DNA of 64,000 nucleotides, from the NCBI RefSeq assembly GCF_015999305.1, contig NZ_JAEAGP010000001.1, positions 992,001-1,056,000 on the forward strand, in the 5' to 3' direction. Position numbers and translations under genes: made by a program. Below the pieces are notes generated by a model. That model had not been told where the DNA came from. It searched no databases and saw nothing but the letters and a program-made list of their open reading frames with translations. Position 1 is the stretch's first letter; each line of letters starts with the position of its first letter. Positions 21,359 to 32,611 of the stretch are shown one piece after another. Source of the stretch: Erythrobacter sp. YJ-T3-07 (GTDB taxonomy: Bacteria > Pseudomonadota > Alphaproteobacteria > Sphingomonadales > Sphingomonadaceae).

Positions 21359-23548
21359 CTAGGGCGTACCGGGCTCTTCCTCGGCCAGGCCCAGCGCGAT
21401 CAGCATGTACTTCACGTCCGGATCGCGGCCCGCGAAGTTGCGGTACATTTCGCCGTAATCCTGCGTCCCGCCCTGGCTGAGTACGGTCGCGCGATAGTGA
21501 TCGCCGTTCTCGCGCGTCAGGCCACCGTTCTGCAGGAACCAGGCACGGCTGTCGCGGTCGAGCATCTGGGTCCACAGATAGCTGTAATAGCCTGCCGAAT
21601 AGCCGGTCGGGCCGGAGAAAATGTGGTTGAAGTAGGTCGTGCGGTAGCGCGGCGGCACCAGACCGACTTCCAGCCCCAGTTCGGACAGCGAGCGATCGGC
21701 ATAGGCCGTCACCTTTTCAGGCGTATCGATCGCGGCAGCTTCGTCCTTCGAGAGCGCGTGCCACTTCATGTCGAGCAGTGCGGCTTCCAGCACCTCGCCG
21801 AAATCGTAGCCCTGGTTGAACTTGGACGATGCCTTGATCTTGTCGACCAGCTCGGTCGGGATCGTCTCGCCGGTCTTGTAGTGCTTGGCATAGTGCTGAA
21901 GCACTTCCGGGTAGGTCGCCCACATCTCGTTGACCTGGCTCGGGTACTCGACGAAGTCGCGCGCGGTCGCCGTGCCCGACAGGCTCGGATACGTCTGGTC
22001 GGCGAAGAAGCCGTGCAGCGCATGGCCGAATTCGTGGAACGCGGTTTCGACCCAGTCGAAGCTGACCAGCTGCGGCTCGCCCGCAGGGGCCTTGGGAATG
22101 TTGAGCACGTTGTAGATGACGGGCTTTTCATTCCACAGGTCGGACTGGTCGACGAAGTTGCTCATCCACGCACCGCCGCGCTTGGAAGGGCGCTGGAACG
22201 GGTCGAAATAGAACAGGCCCAGCTCCGAACCGTCGCGGTCCTTCACGGTGTAGACCCACACATCGGGATGGTAGGTCGGCAGATCGTTACGCTTTTCGAA
22301 GGTCAGGCCGTACAGCTTGTTGGCGGCGTAGAACACGCCGTCTTCCAGCACCTTGTCGAGCTGGAAATACTGCATCACCTTGTCGTCATCGACCTGGTAA
22401 CGTTCGGCCTTGATCTGGTTGGAATAGCGATACCAGTCCCACGGCTGGACTTCGAAGTTGCCGCCATCCTCGGCGATCTTCTCGTTCAGCACACCCGCTT
22501 CGCGGCGCTGGGTTTCGGCCAGCGCGGGGACCATCTGGCCCATGAAGTCGAGCGCAGCCTGCGGGCTTTCGACCATCCGGTCGTACATGGTGTAGCTCGC
22601 CCAGTCGGGCTTGCCGAAGAGCGCGGCCTTTTCGGCGCGCAGTTCCACGATCTTGGCGACCAGTTCGCGCGTGTCGATATCGGTCGTGCCGTCGGCGCGG
22701 TGATAGCTCGCCATGAACAGCTTTTCACGGGCGGCGCGGTTTTCCATGCTCGGCAGCAGCGGCTGCTGCGTGGTGTTCTGCAGCGCGATCGCGAACTTGC
22801 CCGGCTGGCCCGCTTCCTCGGCCAGCTCTGCTGCGGAGGAAATGTCCGCTTCGGACAGGCCGGCCAGCTCTTCACGTGTGTCGAAGAACACCGGCTGGTC
22901 TGCCATCGCGGCGCGCGCGGTCTGCGCGAATTCGGTGGTGACGGTCGAAAGCTCGGTGTTGATTTCCTTCACCCGCTCACGCTCGGCATCGGTCAGCATC
23001 GCGCCTGCGTGGACCATGCCTTCGTAGGTGTCTTCCAGCAGCTTGGCGTCTTCGGGCGTCATGCTCATCGCGGCGCGGTTGTCGTACACCGCCTTGACCC
23101 GGGCGAAGAGCTTGGGGTTGAGCGTGATCGAGTCCGAATGCGCGGCGAGGACGGGGCTGATCTCGGTATTGATCTCGTCCAGAGCGTCGGTTGTGTTGGT
23201 GCCGGTCAGGTGGAAGAACACCGCCGAAACGCGGCCCAGCATGCGGCCGGACTTTTCCAGCGCGACGATCGTGTTTTCGAAGGTCGGCGGTTCGGGATTG
23301 TCGATGATCCGCTGGATCTCATGCTTCTGGATCGCCATCGCCTTCTCGAAGGCGGGCATATAGTCGTCTTCCGAGATCGCGTCGAAATCGGGCGCCTTGA
23401 ACGGCAGGGTGCTTTCCAGCTCGAAATAGTTCGCGCCTTCGAGGTGATCCTGGGTGGTGACGCTGTCGGTGGTGTTCTGGGCCATGGCCGCTCCGTGGAA
23501 TCCGCCGGCCAGGGCGAGGCTCGCGGCGGTGGCTAGAAGGATGCGCAT
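21359..23548 (-). CDS. dcp: M3-family zinc metallopeptidase (peptidyl-dipeptidase Dcp-like), exported
   Basis: A 729-residue protein with a signal peptide ending AAMAQ. The zinc motif is AFHEFGHALHGFF, near residue 505, with the downstream Glu about 25 residues later in DFVEYPSQVNE. The C-terminal FSGPTGYSAGYYSYLWTQ is characteristic of Dcp/oligopeptidase A. The enzyme removes C-terminal dipeptides or cleaves short peptides; the signal peptide indicates a periplasmic location. Length fits Dcp (about 680-730). It is monocistronic with a strong terminator downstream. Confidence 0.93.
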   Translation of the reverse strand: MRILLATAASLALAGGFHGAAMAQNTTDSVTTQDHLEGANYFELESTLPFKAPDFDAISEDDYMPAFEKAMAIQKHEIQRIIDNPEPPTFENTIVALEKSGRMLGRVSAVFFHLTGTNTTDALDEINTEISPVLAAHSDSITLNPKLFARVKAVYDNRAAMSMTPEDAKLLEDTYEGMVHAGAMLTDAERERVKEINTELSTVTTEFAQTARAAMADQPVFFDTREELAGLSEADISSAAELAEEAGQPGKFAIALQNTTQQPLLPSMENRAAREKLFMASYHRADGTTDIDTRELVAKIVELRAEKAALFGKPDWASYTMYDRMVESPQAALDFMGQMVPALAETQRREAGVLNEKIAEDGGNFEVQPWDWYRYSNQIKAERYQVDDDKVMQYFQLDKVLEDGVFYAANKLYGLTFEKRNDLPTYHPDVWVYTVKDRDGSELGLFYFDPFQRPSKRGGAWMSNFVDQSDLWNEKPVIYNVLNIPKAPAGEPQLVSFDWVETAFHEFGHALHGFFADQTYPSLSGTATARDFVEYPSQVNEMWATYPEVLQHYAKHYKTGETIPTELVDKIKASSKFNQGYDFGEVLEAALLDMKWHALSKDEAAAIDTPEKVTAYADRSLSELGLEVGLVPPRYRTTYFNHIFSGPTGYSAGYYSYLWTQMLDRDSRAWFLQNGGLTRENGDHYRATVLSQGGTQDYGEMYRNFAGRDPDVKYMLIALGLAEEEPGTP

Positions 23549-23645
23549 AGGGCGTGTTCTCCGGTATTGCTTCAGATCAGAAATCTGCGTTGGCTCATGG
23601 CCTAGCAGCGGCCACTTGAACAGTGGCTGGTAGGATGTTCAGGTT

Positions 23646-24350
23646 CTATTCGGACGATTTGGCGGGCGCCTCGGTTCCCCCGCCGGCCTGCGCTTTTTCG
23701 CGGACGGCGGAGGCCGCTTCGCCCAGCGCCTGTTTGTTGACCGTGACGATGCGCGGGCGCCCGCCGTCGCGATCGACCACCAGCCAGACCGAGCCCAGCT
23801 TAACGAACGCGCCTTCGTCCGGCACGACCGTGAGCGCGTCGAGATCCACCTCGCGCAGCAATGCCAGCACATCGTCGTCGAACACTTCGGAAAAGGTCGC
23901 GTCGATCTCTTCCGGGGCGGTCAGCTGCTTCCGGTTCCCCTCGGCATCGATGTAGAGCAGCGGGAGGCCGGTCTGGTCGAGGATCGCGGCCTTGTCGCGT
24001 GCTTTGGCTGCGGCGCGGATCGATGCGAAGGCCCGGTCGAACTGGCTCGCGGTGGTGCCGGTCGCACAGGAGATCGCCCCGCCATCTGCGCTATCGTGGG
24101 CCAGGTCGAAGCGCTCGTCGCGCGTTTCCTGCTCCTGCCACACCAGCAACAGGCAATTGTCGGCGGCCGGTTGCGATGCAGCCTGCGGGGCAGGCGGCGG
24201 CGTATCCGCGCCTGTTTCGCGCTGCGTAGGCCCCTGCGCAGGGTCCGCGGCAGGGGAGCAGGCGGAAAGAGCGCACGCGACAAGAGCGCCGACCGCCAGA
24301 AAACGCGGCGTGGTAGACAGCGGGGCCCTAGCCGGGGCGGACATCCGCAT
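23646..24350 (-). CDS. Putative lipoprotein of unknown function
   Basis: A protein of about 234 residues from the ATG at 24350, which has GAGG 6 bp upstream; the second ATG at 24344 is possible. The leader FLAVGALVACALSACSPAAD contains a lipobox (ALSAC). A Pro/Ala-rich linker follows, then a region with two Cys (DNCLLLVWQEQ and AISCATGT) that could pair. The C-terminal part (LTVVPDEGAFVKLGSVWLVV) looks like a small beta-rich domain. The start overlaps the end of the lysozyme gene by 23 bp, so the two are probably co-expressed in the envelope. No family recognised. Confidence 0.7.
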   Translation of the reverse strand: MRMSAPARAPLSTTPRFLAVGALVACALSACSPAADPAQGPTQRETGADTPPPAPQAASQPAADNCLLLVWQEQETRDERFDLAHDSADGGAISCATGTTASQFDRAFASIRAAAKARDKAAILDQTGLPLLYIDAEGNRKQLTAPEEIDATFSEVFDDDVLALLREVDLDALTVVPDEGAFVKLGSVWLVVDRDGGRPRIVTVNKQALGEAASAVREKAQAGGGTEAPAKSSE

Positions 24351-25089
24351 AATTGGCCTCGCGGAAAATCTGTGCGCGCCTCTCCGACCGGTGGACGAGC
24401 CCGCCCGCAATCCGGCCGCCGGCGAAACGGTAATCGAGTTCTTGGGCAATTCCTGTGTAGTCCGCTTGGGCGATCGCCCGGTTGAGGTCTGGGCTCTCGC
24501 TTTCGGAAAGCGTTCCTTCGCCCACATTATACGCCAGATCGACCAGCGCATCGAATTCATGCTGATACAGCTTCAACTCGCCGACCACCTTGACCACCGC
24601 CTGTTCGGCCGTTTGCAGGTCCTGCGCAAGAAAGGCCATCGCCTTCTCGCGGGTGATCCGGTCGCCCACTTTCAGCCCGTCTTCGGGCCGCACCAAATGG
24701 CCGATGCCGACCGTAGGATAGCCCGCGACATCGCGGTAGACGGTCAGCCGCATCCCTTCCTCCTGCGCCAGCGCCTTGCGCATCCGCTCACTGGTGGTGA
24801 GCAGCGCGGGGTTCACGCGGGTGAAGTTGGGATTGGTCTTGAGGTTGGTCTGATACGACCAGCCACGCACATCGTCCGAGGTCTGGCCCGGGGCGCAGCT
24901 TCCCAGCGATCCCGCCGCGACGGATACTGCGGCGAGCGCCCATGGCGCACGCTTGAGCCGCCGGCGCAGTCTGCTTCTGCGGGAAGGGCTCTCGCCCGAT
25001 CGCATGGCACGCAGCTTGTCCCGCGACGCACGTTTGTCGCGCGCAATATTGGGGCGGGCGGGGGCATGCGCAGTCGCGGAGCCGGTCAT
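24328..25089 (-). CDS. GH24 (phage T4-type) lysozyme with membrane or lipid anchor
   Basis: A 253-residue protein. The catalytic layout of T4 lysozyme is exact: Glu111 in QEEGMRL, Asp120 in VYRDVAG and Thr126 in YPTVGIGH, with spacings identical to E11/D20/T26 of the T4 enzyme. The substrate is the peptidoglycan glycan backbone. An Arg-rich N-terminus precedes a hydrophobic segment that ends in SLGSC, so the protein may be lipidated; a start at Met29 (25005) would give a more usual leader. No holin or other phage genes are nearby, so it looks domesticated. It overlaps the following lipoprotein gene by 23 bp. Confidence 0.88.
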   Translation of the reverse strand: MTGSATAHAPARPNIARDKRASRDKLRAMRSGESPSRRSRLRRRLKRAPWALAAVSVAAGSLGSCAPGQTSDDVRGWSYQTNLKTNPNFTRVNPALLTTSERMRKALAQEEGMRLTVYRDVAGYPTVGIGHLVRPEDGLKVGDRITREKAMAFLAQDLQTAEQAVVKVVGELKLYQHEFDALVDLAYNVGEGTLSESESPDLNRAIAQADYTGIAQELDYRFAGGRIAGGLVHRSERRAQIFREANYADVRPG

Positions 25090-25293
25090 GCCCGGCCCCC
25101 GATGGCGTTGGTGCCCCTGCTGTGTGCTGTCGCCACTTGGGCGATCATGCGAGTTCCTCCTGTTGTCTCACCATTTCAACGGACAAGCGGCGCGATAGGT
25201 CCGCAACTCGTCGGGACTCGTTAACGTTTCGGAGCGGTCGGCGACCTCTTTGCGCCCTTTGCGAAGGCGCACGCGCTGGGCTACCGGCGGGGA

Positions 25294-26280
25294 ATGTCCG
25301 ACGCCCAAACGCTCGCCGCAGACCCACACTGGCTGCCCCACCGGATCGATCCCGCCGCAGGGAGGATGGAGTTCCTGCGGGTCGAGCGCGCCGCGCTGGC
25401 CGAGACCGGCTTTCTCGCCGATCGGACCGGGGAAACGCGCGCGCTCCCGCTGGCGCAGGTGCAGGGCCTCTCGCCCGAAACCGGACCGCTGCACTTCATT
25501 TTCCACACCGCCTTCTGCCGATCGACCCTGCTGGTCCGCGCGCTCGACATTCCGGGCGTGTCCGCCGGGTTGAGCGAGCCGGGGATTATCGCCAGCCTCG
25601 TCAATGCAGGGCAGGCGGGCGAGCCGCTTGTCGCCCCGGTTGCGCGTCTTCTCGCACGGCCCTGGGGCGAGGGCGAGGCGGTGTTCGTGAAGCCGACCAA
25701 CCACGCCAACCGGCTGGTCCCCGCGCTGATGAACGCCGCACCGCAGGCGCGCGCGATCCTCATGACCAACCCGCTGCCCAGCTTCCTCGCGGCGGTGATC
25801 CGCAAGGGAATGATGGGGCGGCGCTGGGGGCGACAGCTCTATCTCGAAATGATGGGCTATGCGCCGCTCGATCTGGGGATGGACGGGCGCGAGCAATTCT
25901 CGATGACCGACCTGCAGGCCGCGGGTCTCGCGTGGTTCCTCAATCAGCGCTATCTCGATGCGATCGCGCGCCAATATGGCGACCGTGTCCGCGTGCTCGA
26001 CGGTGACCGCTTCGATGGCGCGCGCGCGGAAACGCTGGTAGCGATCGGCAGCTTTACCGGGGTTGCGATCGACCCCGCCAGAGCGAAGGAAATCGCGCAA
26101 GGCCCAGTGTTCTCCCGCGACGCCAAAACCGGAGCCGACTTCACCGAGAAATCCACCCGTGACCGCGCCGCCACGCACAGCGCGGTGGTGGAGGACGAGA
26201 TCGCCAAGGTCGGCGAATGGGTCGGCATGATCGCGCAACAGGTGGGGCTGACGGTCCCGGTGAAGCAGACACTGTTCTGA
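25294..26280 (+). CDS. Sulfotransferase-like P-loop protein
   Basis: A 328-residue soluble protein. FIFHTAFCRSTLLVRALD (68-85) matches the position and shape of the PAPS-binding loop of sulfotransferases (PxSGTTxL), followed about 10 residues later by LSEPGII, as in that family. However, the glycines of the loop are replaced, so nucleotide binding is uncertain. The rest (AILMTNPLPSFLAAVIRKG, AAGLAWFLNQRYLDAI) is compatible with the sulfotransferase fold. The gene is divergent from the lysozyme gene with a 204-bp gap and is followed 4 bp later by the convergent thpR. Exact function not recognised. Confidence 0.6.
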   Translation: MSDAQTLAADPHWLPHRIDPAAGRMEFLRVERAALAETGFLADRTGETRALPLAQVQGLSPETGPLHFIFHTAFCRSTLLVRALDIPGVSAGLSEPGIIASLVNAGQAGEPLVAPVARLLARPWGEGEAVFVKPTNHANRLVPALMNAAPQARAILMTNPLPSFLAAVIRKGMMGRRWGRQLYLEMMGYAPLDLGMDGREQFSMTDLQAAGLAWFLNQRYLDAIARQYGDRVRVLDGDRFDGARAETLVAIGSFTGVAIDPARAKEIAQGPVFSRDAKTGADFTEKSTRDRAATHSAVVEDEIAKVGEWVGMIAQQVGLTVPVKQTLF

Positions 26281-26284
26281 TGCG

Positions 26285-26821
26285 CTAATCCGTCAGCGGG
26301 AACGCGACCACCGGCTCGTAATGCGCGCCGCCTGCATCCAGCCTGCTTTCGTAGAGGTGGAATGCGTCCACTTGCCACACCGGCAGCGCGAGCCGGGCGT
26401 GCTGCGCGAGCCATCCGCCGATCGGCCCGGTCGAAGTGTTGACCCGCGCGATGGTGACGTGCGGCACGAACTTGCGCGTCACCGGCTCCAGCCCGGCGGA
26501 GCGGCACGCATGCTCGACCCGGCGCTGGAGAATGTTCAGCGGCTCGCTTTCCTCGAGCCCGGCCCACAGCGAGCCGACCCGTCCCTTGCGCTCGAACGTG
26601 CCGACGCCGCGCAATTGCAGGGCAAAGCGCGGCGCGCGCACAGCCTCCAGCGCACTCGCCAGATCATTGGCCTGCGCCCGGGTGACCTCGCCGACAAAGC
26701 GCAGCGTCAGATGCAATTGGTCGTCCGACTGCCACCGCGCGCCCTCGACACCTTCCATGGTGTCGATCAGCGGATCCCGGATGGCCTCGGGCGGACGAAG
26801 GGCGACGAACAGGCGGTGCAT
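26285..26821 (-). CDS. thpR: RNA 2',3'-cyclic phosphodiesterase
   Basis: A 178-residue 2H phosphoesterase from the ATG at 26821. The two catalytic tetrapeptides are HLTL (about 37-40, QLHLTLRFVGE) and HVTI (KFVPHVTIARV), spaced as in ThpR/LigT. The N-terminus MHRLFVALRPPEAI is typical. It opens 2',3'-cyclic phosphates at RNA ends to 2'-phosphates; its cellular role in bacteria is not settled. The frame continues upstream but that region is not protein-like. It lies 31 bp downstream of an NAD(P)-binding protein gene in the same direction. Confidence 0.93.
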   Translation of the reverse strand: MHRLFVALRPPEAIRDPLIDTMEGVEGARWQSDDQLHLTLRFVGEVTRAQANDLASALEAVRAPRFALQLRGVGTFERKGRVGSLWAGLEESEPLNILQRRVEHACRSAGLEPVTRKFVPHVTIARVNTSTGPIGGWLAQHARLALPVWQVDAFHLYESRLDAGGAHYEPVVAFPLTD

Positions 26822-26852
26822 GGCGCTCCTGTCCTCTCCGCCGCCCGCTTCG

Positions 26853-27455
26853 TCAAATGCCGTGCGATTCCATCGGCACGACGCGGTTTTCCAGCGCGTC
26901 GTCGTCCACCGCGCGCACCAGCACGGCAGCCAGATCGCCGCGCGCGGTGGTGCCGTCGCCTTCGACATCGTCGCCCAGGCGAATGTCGCGCTGGCCGTCG
27001 TCATGCGTCAGCGCGCCAGGGCGGATGATGGCATAGGGCACGCCCGAGGCGATCAGGTGCTCGTCCGCCGCCTTCTTGGCGAGCGCGTAGTGATAGAGGT
27101 CCGAGTCCGGATCGGGATCATCCACGCCGCGCGCGCTCAGCATCACGAAACGCTTCACGCCCGCCGTCTTGGCCCGGTCGACCAGCGCCTTGGCGCCATC
27201 ACGGTCGACCTTGTCGGTCATGTCCGGCCCGGTCTTGCTGCCTGAGCCTGCGGCGAAGATCACCGCGTCGATGCCTTCGCAGACGTCCTGAGGCAGGTCG
27301 GTGAGATCGCCCTTGCGGATGTCGCATCCATCGGGGAGCGTCGAGGTGTCGGACCCGTCGCGCACCAGCGCGATGGGCGCATGGCCCGCTTCGATGAGCT
27401 GGGGGACGAGGCGCTTGCCAGTATGACCGGTTGCGCCGGAGACGAGTACTTTCAT
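26853..27455 (-). CDS. NAD(P)-binding oxidoreductase of the atypical SDR class
   Basis: A 200-residue protein with the N-terminal Rossmann motif VLVSGATGHTGKRLVPQL (GxxGxxG), a DLTD segment and VIFAAGSGSKTG. Near the middle it has RFVMLSARGVDD and YHYALAKKAADEHL, where the Tyr-x3-Lys-like pattern is modified. IIRPGALTHD completes the NmrA/YwnB-like atypical SDR pattern. These are flavin reductases, epimerase-like sensors or biliverdin-reductase relatives; the substrate is unknown. It is divergent from uvrA across a 219-bp spacer. Confidence 0.85.
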   Translation of the reverse strand: MKVLVSGATGHTGKRLVPQLIEAGHAPIALVRDGSDTSTLPDGCDIRKGDLTDLPQDVCEGIDAVIFAAGSGSKTGPDMTDKVDRDGAKALVDRAKTAGVKRFVMLSARGVDDPDPDSDLYHYALAKKAADEHLIASGVPYAIIRPGALTHDDGQRDIRLGDDVEGDGTTARGDLAAVLVRAVDDDALENRVVPMESHGI

Positions 27456-27650
27456 GGGTGGTATCCTTCGAATATGTCGTTCGACTTATCGACGATTGCG
27501 CAAGCCAGATGTTCCGCGGCGCTGGCCCAACGAGAGTTGCGGTTGGAAATTGTACCCCGCCGCACCACATTCCTGCGCAAGAGGGCGGAACCGCCCATGC
27601 CGGTCGCTCGCTTCACTGCGGACAGGCCTCTCGGCATCCTTGACAGATAA

Positions 27651-27665
27651 GAACACAAGCGGAAC
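27651..27665 (+). promoter_or_regulatory. LexA (SOS) box upstream of uvrA
   Basis: The sequence GAACACAAGCGGAAC fits the alphaproteobacterial LexA operator GAAC-N7-GAAC exactly. It ends 9 bp before the uvrA ATG. A TTGACA hexamer at 27640-27645 could be the -35 element, in which case LexA would sit across the core promoter and the transcript would have a very short leader. This predicts DNA-damage induction of uvrA. Confidence 0.85.
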
Positions 27666-27674
27666 ACGCGCCCT

Positions 27675-30611
<2,937 letters not shown>

Positions 30612-30743
30612 GCTGGCGGCAAATGAGGTCGGTCGTGCGCTACTGCGGTATTTCGCCGTATACGTCAGGCCCGAACCTCCTGCTACTAGACAACGAGATT
30701 GGTTCCGTGCTTTCGTTCAGAAGCATGTAAAGCGGAGGGTGCT

Positions 30744-31649
30744 TTGTTTCTCGAACGTCGCAGTAGATTTGTTAGGCATTACCGTTTTTCGATCTACGGA
30801 CGGAAAAAGAAGGCGCCAGCGATCCCAATGGTCGCAGCGAAGGGCGACTACTCGGTCGAAGACGCATTGCGGACGAAGTGGGACAAGGATGAGGCAGCGG
30901 TTAACACCGCCAACGGCGACATTATAGAAATCATCGATATTGTTCACGATAAAAAGCTTAAAACTCTGACTGTGCTATTTCATAGAGCCAGTCCGCAAGC
31001 CGCCGATCCAGACTATCGAAAAAAAGTCGGTAAGAAGGTATCTGTGCGGACTGCTGATCGACAAGTCGGTGAGGAGCAGTCGGTGTCGTGTCATCTGGTG
31101 ATAAGTACCGAAAAGCGGAGTGACGGTTCCTACGACGTCTATCTTGAGGAAATACCGCGTATATCCATAACGCTTATAAATCAGATAATCGCCCGTGCAC
31201 TTAATGAATATAAATACGACTTTACCGATAATAAGGGTAAAACTGGCGAGACATATACTGTATTGAAGTCGTATGGCGTCAAGGATGAGACTGTCACGAA
31301 TGCACTCAAGGGCGGGAACTTCGGTTACATTACGCTGGTTCGACCTGCTGATGCCTCGTTCGTTGATGGTTCGGAGTTTGAAGCTCTTAGTGAGCGGATG
31401 CGTATCCGCATCAAGAGCGAGATTGATCGTAAAGAGTGGTTCAAGAAGATCGGAAAGTTAGCGCAGGGCGCGCGTTCCAAAGGGTGGGAGGATTTTCAAA
31501 TAGACCTCAATTTGGAAGAGGGGCGGAAGAAGACTGTCAAGATTGAGCGTGGAGAAGAAGGAAAGGAAATTGTATTTGTTCGTTCTGAACAAATTTCTGT
31601 TTCTAAGGATATGCCGGTTTGCAGCACTAAAGTCCGTAGCGATTTGTAA
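30744..31649 (+). CDS. Accessory-island soluble protein, unknown function (first gene of two-gene unit)
   Basis: About 301 residues from the TTG at 30744, which has GGAGGG (30734-30739) 4 bp upstream. An earlier TTG (30699) and an ATG (30828) are alternatives. The protein is charged and mixed alpha/beta, with no signal peptide or membrane helix. Landmarks are LTVLFHRASPQAADPDYRKK, SVSCHLVIS, SYDVYLEEIPRIS and a Lys-rich C-terminal part around WFKKIGKLAQGA. The DNA is strikingly AT-rich (bases 31201-31260 contain only 19 G/C, against 45 of 60 at 29221-29280 in uvrA) with codons unlike the neighbours, which indicates acquisition. It is followed 22 bp later by a four-helix membrane protein. No family recognised; defence is a guess from architecture. 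Confidence 0.72.
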   Translation: MFLERRSRFVRHYRFSIYGRKKKAPAIPMVAAKGDYSVEDALRTKWDKDEAAVNTANGDIIEIIDIVHDKKLKTLTVLFHRASPQAADPDYRKKVGKKVSVRTADRQVGEEQSVSCHLVISTEKRSDGSYDVYLEEIPRISITLINQIIARALNEYKYDFTDNKGKTGETYTVLKSYGVKDETVTNALKGGNFGYITLVRPADASFVDGSEFEALSERMRIRIKSEIDRKEWFKKIGKLAQGARSKGWEDFQIDLNLEEGRKKTVKIERGEEGKEIVFVRSEQISVSKDMPVCSTKVRSDL

Positions 31650-31671
31650 AAGAGGCCGTTAAGGTTGGATC

Positions 31672-32319
31672 ATGAGTGTCTTAACATCTTGGCTAACCTA
31701 CATAAGAATACGCCGGGAAGACGGTGGTAGACAATTCCTCCCGGAGCTTTACATAGCTTTTGGAATTTCAGCTATGATTAGTGTGCTTTGGTATTTGGCT
31801 GGCGCACCTAACTCTTTTGGGAAGGACGGTTTAATCGACGGGTTAGGCGGCATCACGACTGTGCTTGCCGGGTTTTTTGTTGCCGGGTTGGTGGCTATTG
31901 CAACGTTTTTTCGCGAGAATTCTTCTCTCGATGACATCATAGAGAGAGGTCCGGCGATCATCGGCTTCGGCACAGATGATCAAGAATCTCTCACTCGCAG
32001 GCAGTACGTTTGCTCTATGTTTGGATTTTTAGTCGGACTTAGCTTTTTCCTCGCGATTTCTGCCGTTTTTTTGAGATCCTTCGCAACGTCAATCTCTTTG
32101 TTGCTCGTTCCTGAGCTTCTCGATCTTGTCCCGCAAGTGGGGTGGTCTGCTGTATTAGAAATAAGTGGTGTATTTATCTGGATATTGCTTTTTTCTTGGC
32201 AGATTATCGTCACGTTGCGGGGCCTCTATTACTTGATGGACCGGATTTATGACGTGCGCCCGACGTTGGGTCGAAAGCCCCGTGAGCGAGATGAGGGCCC
32301 TAACGTCACGCCACTCTGA
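31672..32319 (+). CDS. Accessory-island four-helix membrane protein, unknown function
   Basis: A 215-residue protein from the ATG at 31672, preceded by AAGG at 8-9 bp. Four hydrophobic segments are visible at about residues 24-44, 58-80, 112-134 and 159-185, joined by a polar cytoplasmic-type loop (81-110, RENSSLDDII...TDDQESLTRRQ). The C-terminal tail is charged. There is no signal peptide. Like the gene before it, the DNA is AT-rich and codon use is atypical, so both probably arrived together. A soluble protein paired with a small multispan membrane protein is a recurrent layout of abortive-infection systems such as RexAB, but no homology is claimed. Confidence 0.75.
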   Translation: MSVLTSWLTYIRIRREDGGRQFLPELYIAFGISAMISVLWYLAGAPNSFGKDGLIDGLGGITTVLAGFFVAGLVAIATFFRENSSLDDIIERGPAIIGFGTDDQESLTRRQYVCSMFGFLVGLSFFLAISAVFLRSFATSISLLLVPELLDLVPQVGWSAVLEISGVFIWILLFSWQIIVTLRGLYYLMDRIYDVRPTLGRKPRERDEGPNVTPL

Positions 32320-32386
32320 CTGTCCTACATCCCTCTCCCCCACTAGCCTCTCCGGTCCCGGCTCCCACAAACCCGAGAGGCACCCC

Positions 32387-32611
32387 ATGTCCAAACCCTC
32401 CCCGCAGCATCCCGACCTCGCGGCCAACCCAACGCTGACCGAGCGCGAGGCGTTCGACGCGTGGCAGGCCCATGTCGATGCAGGCCGCATCGGGAGGCGC
32501 GCTGCGCCCGATCCTGCGCGGCTGCTGCATCATATGCGGAACGAGGAAGTGCTGCTGGGCAGGGCGGCCTCGGTGACGGTGCATGTGCGCGAGGGGTTGC
32601 GGGGGCGGTAG
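32387..32611 (+). CDS. Small hypothetical protein
   Basis: A 74-residue protein from the ATG at 32387, which has GAGAGG 7 bp upstream. The frame extends upstream to 32249, but that part lies in the AT-rich flank and is unlikely to be translated. The protein is polar with a helical central part (LTEREAFDAWQAHVDAGRI) and a basic C-terminus (VHVREGLRGR). GC-rich codon use matches the host genome, so it marks the right edge of the accessory island. No domain recognised. Confidence 0.5.
   Translation: MSKPSPQHPDLAANPTLTEREAFDAWQAHVDAGRIGRRAAPDPARLLHHMRNEEVLLGRAASVTVHVREGLRGR

Noticed and set aside
21263-23536. A 757-codon open frame opposite the M3 peptidase gene
   Set aside because: It is antisense to a gene with clear catalytic motifs, and its translation is His/Arg/Gly-rich with no recognisable domain. 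Long antisense frames are expected in GC-rich DNA; the same applies to 4092-6206, 53526-55646 and 28599-30347.
24328-25089. Prophage remnant around the GH24 lysozyme
   Set aside because: No holin, tail, integrase or attachment repeat was seen, and neighbours have host-like composition.
30744-32319. Assignment of the accessory pair to the Kiwa defence system
   Set aside because: A membrane protein plus a protein of about 310 residues fits Kiwa in size, but the gene order is reversed and I saw no motif that I can tie to KwaB. The name would be a guess.
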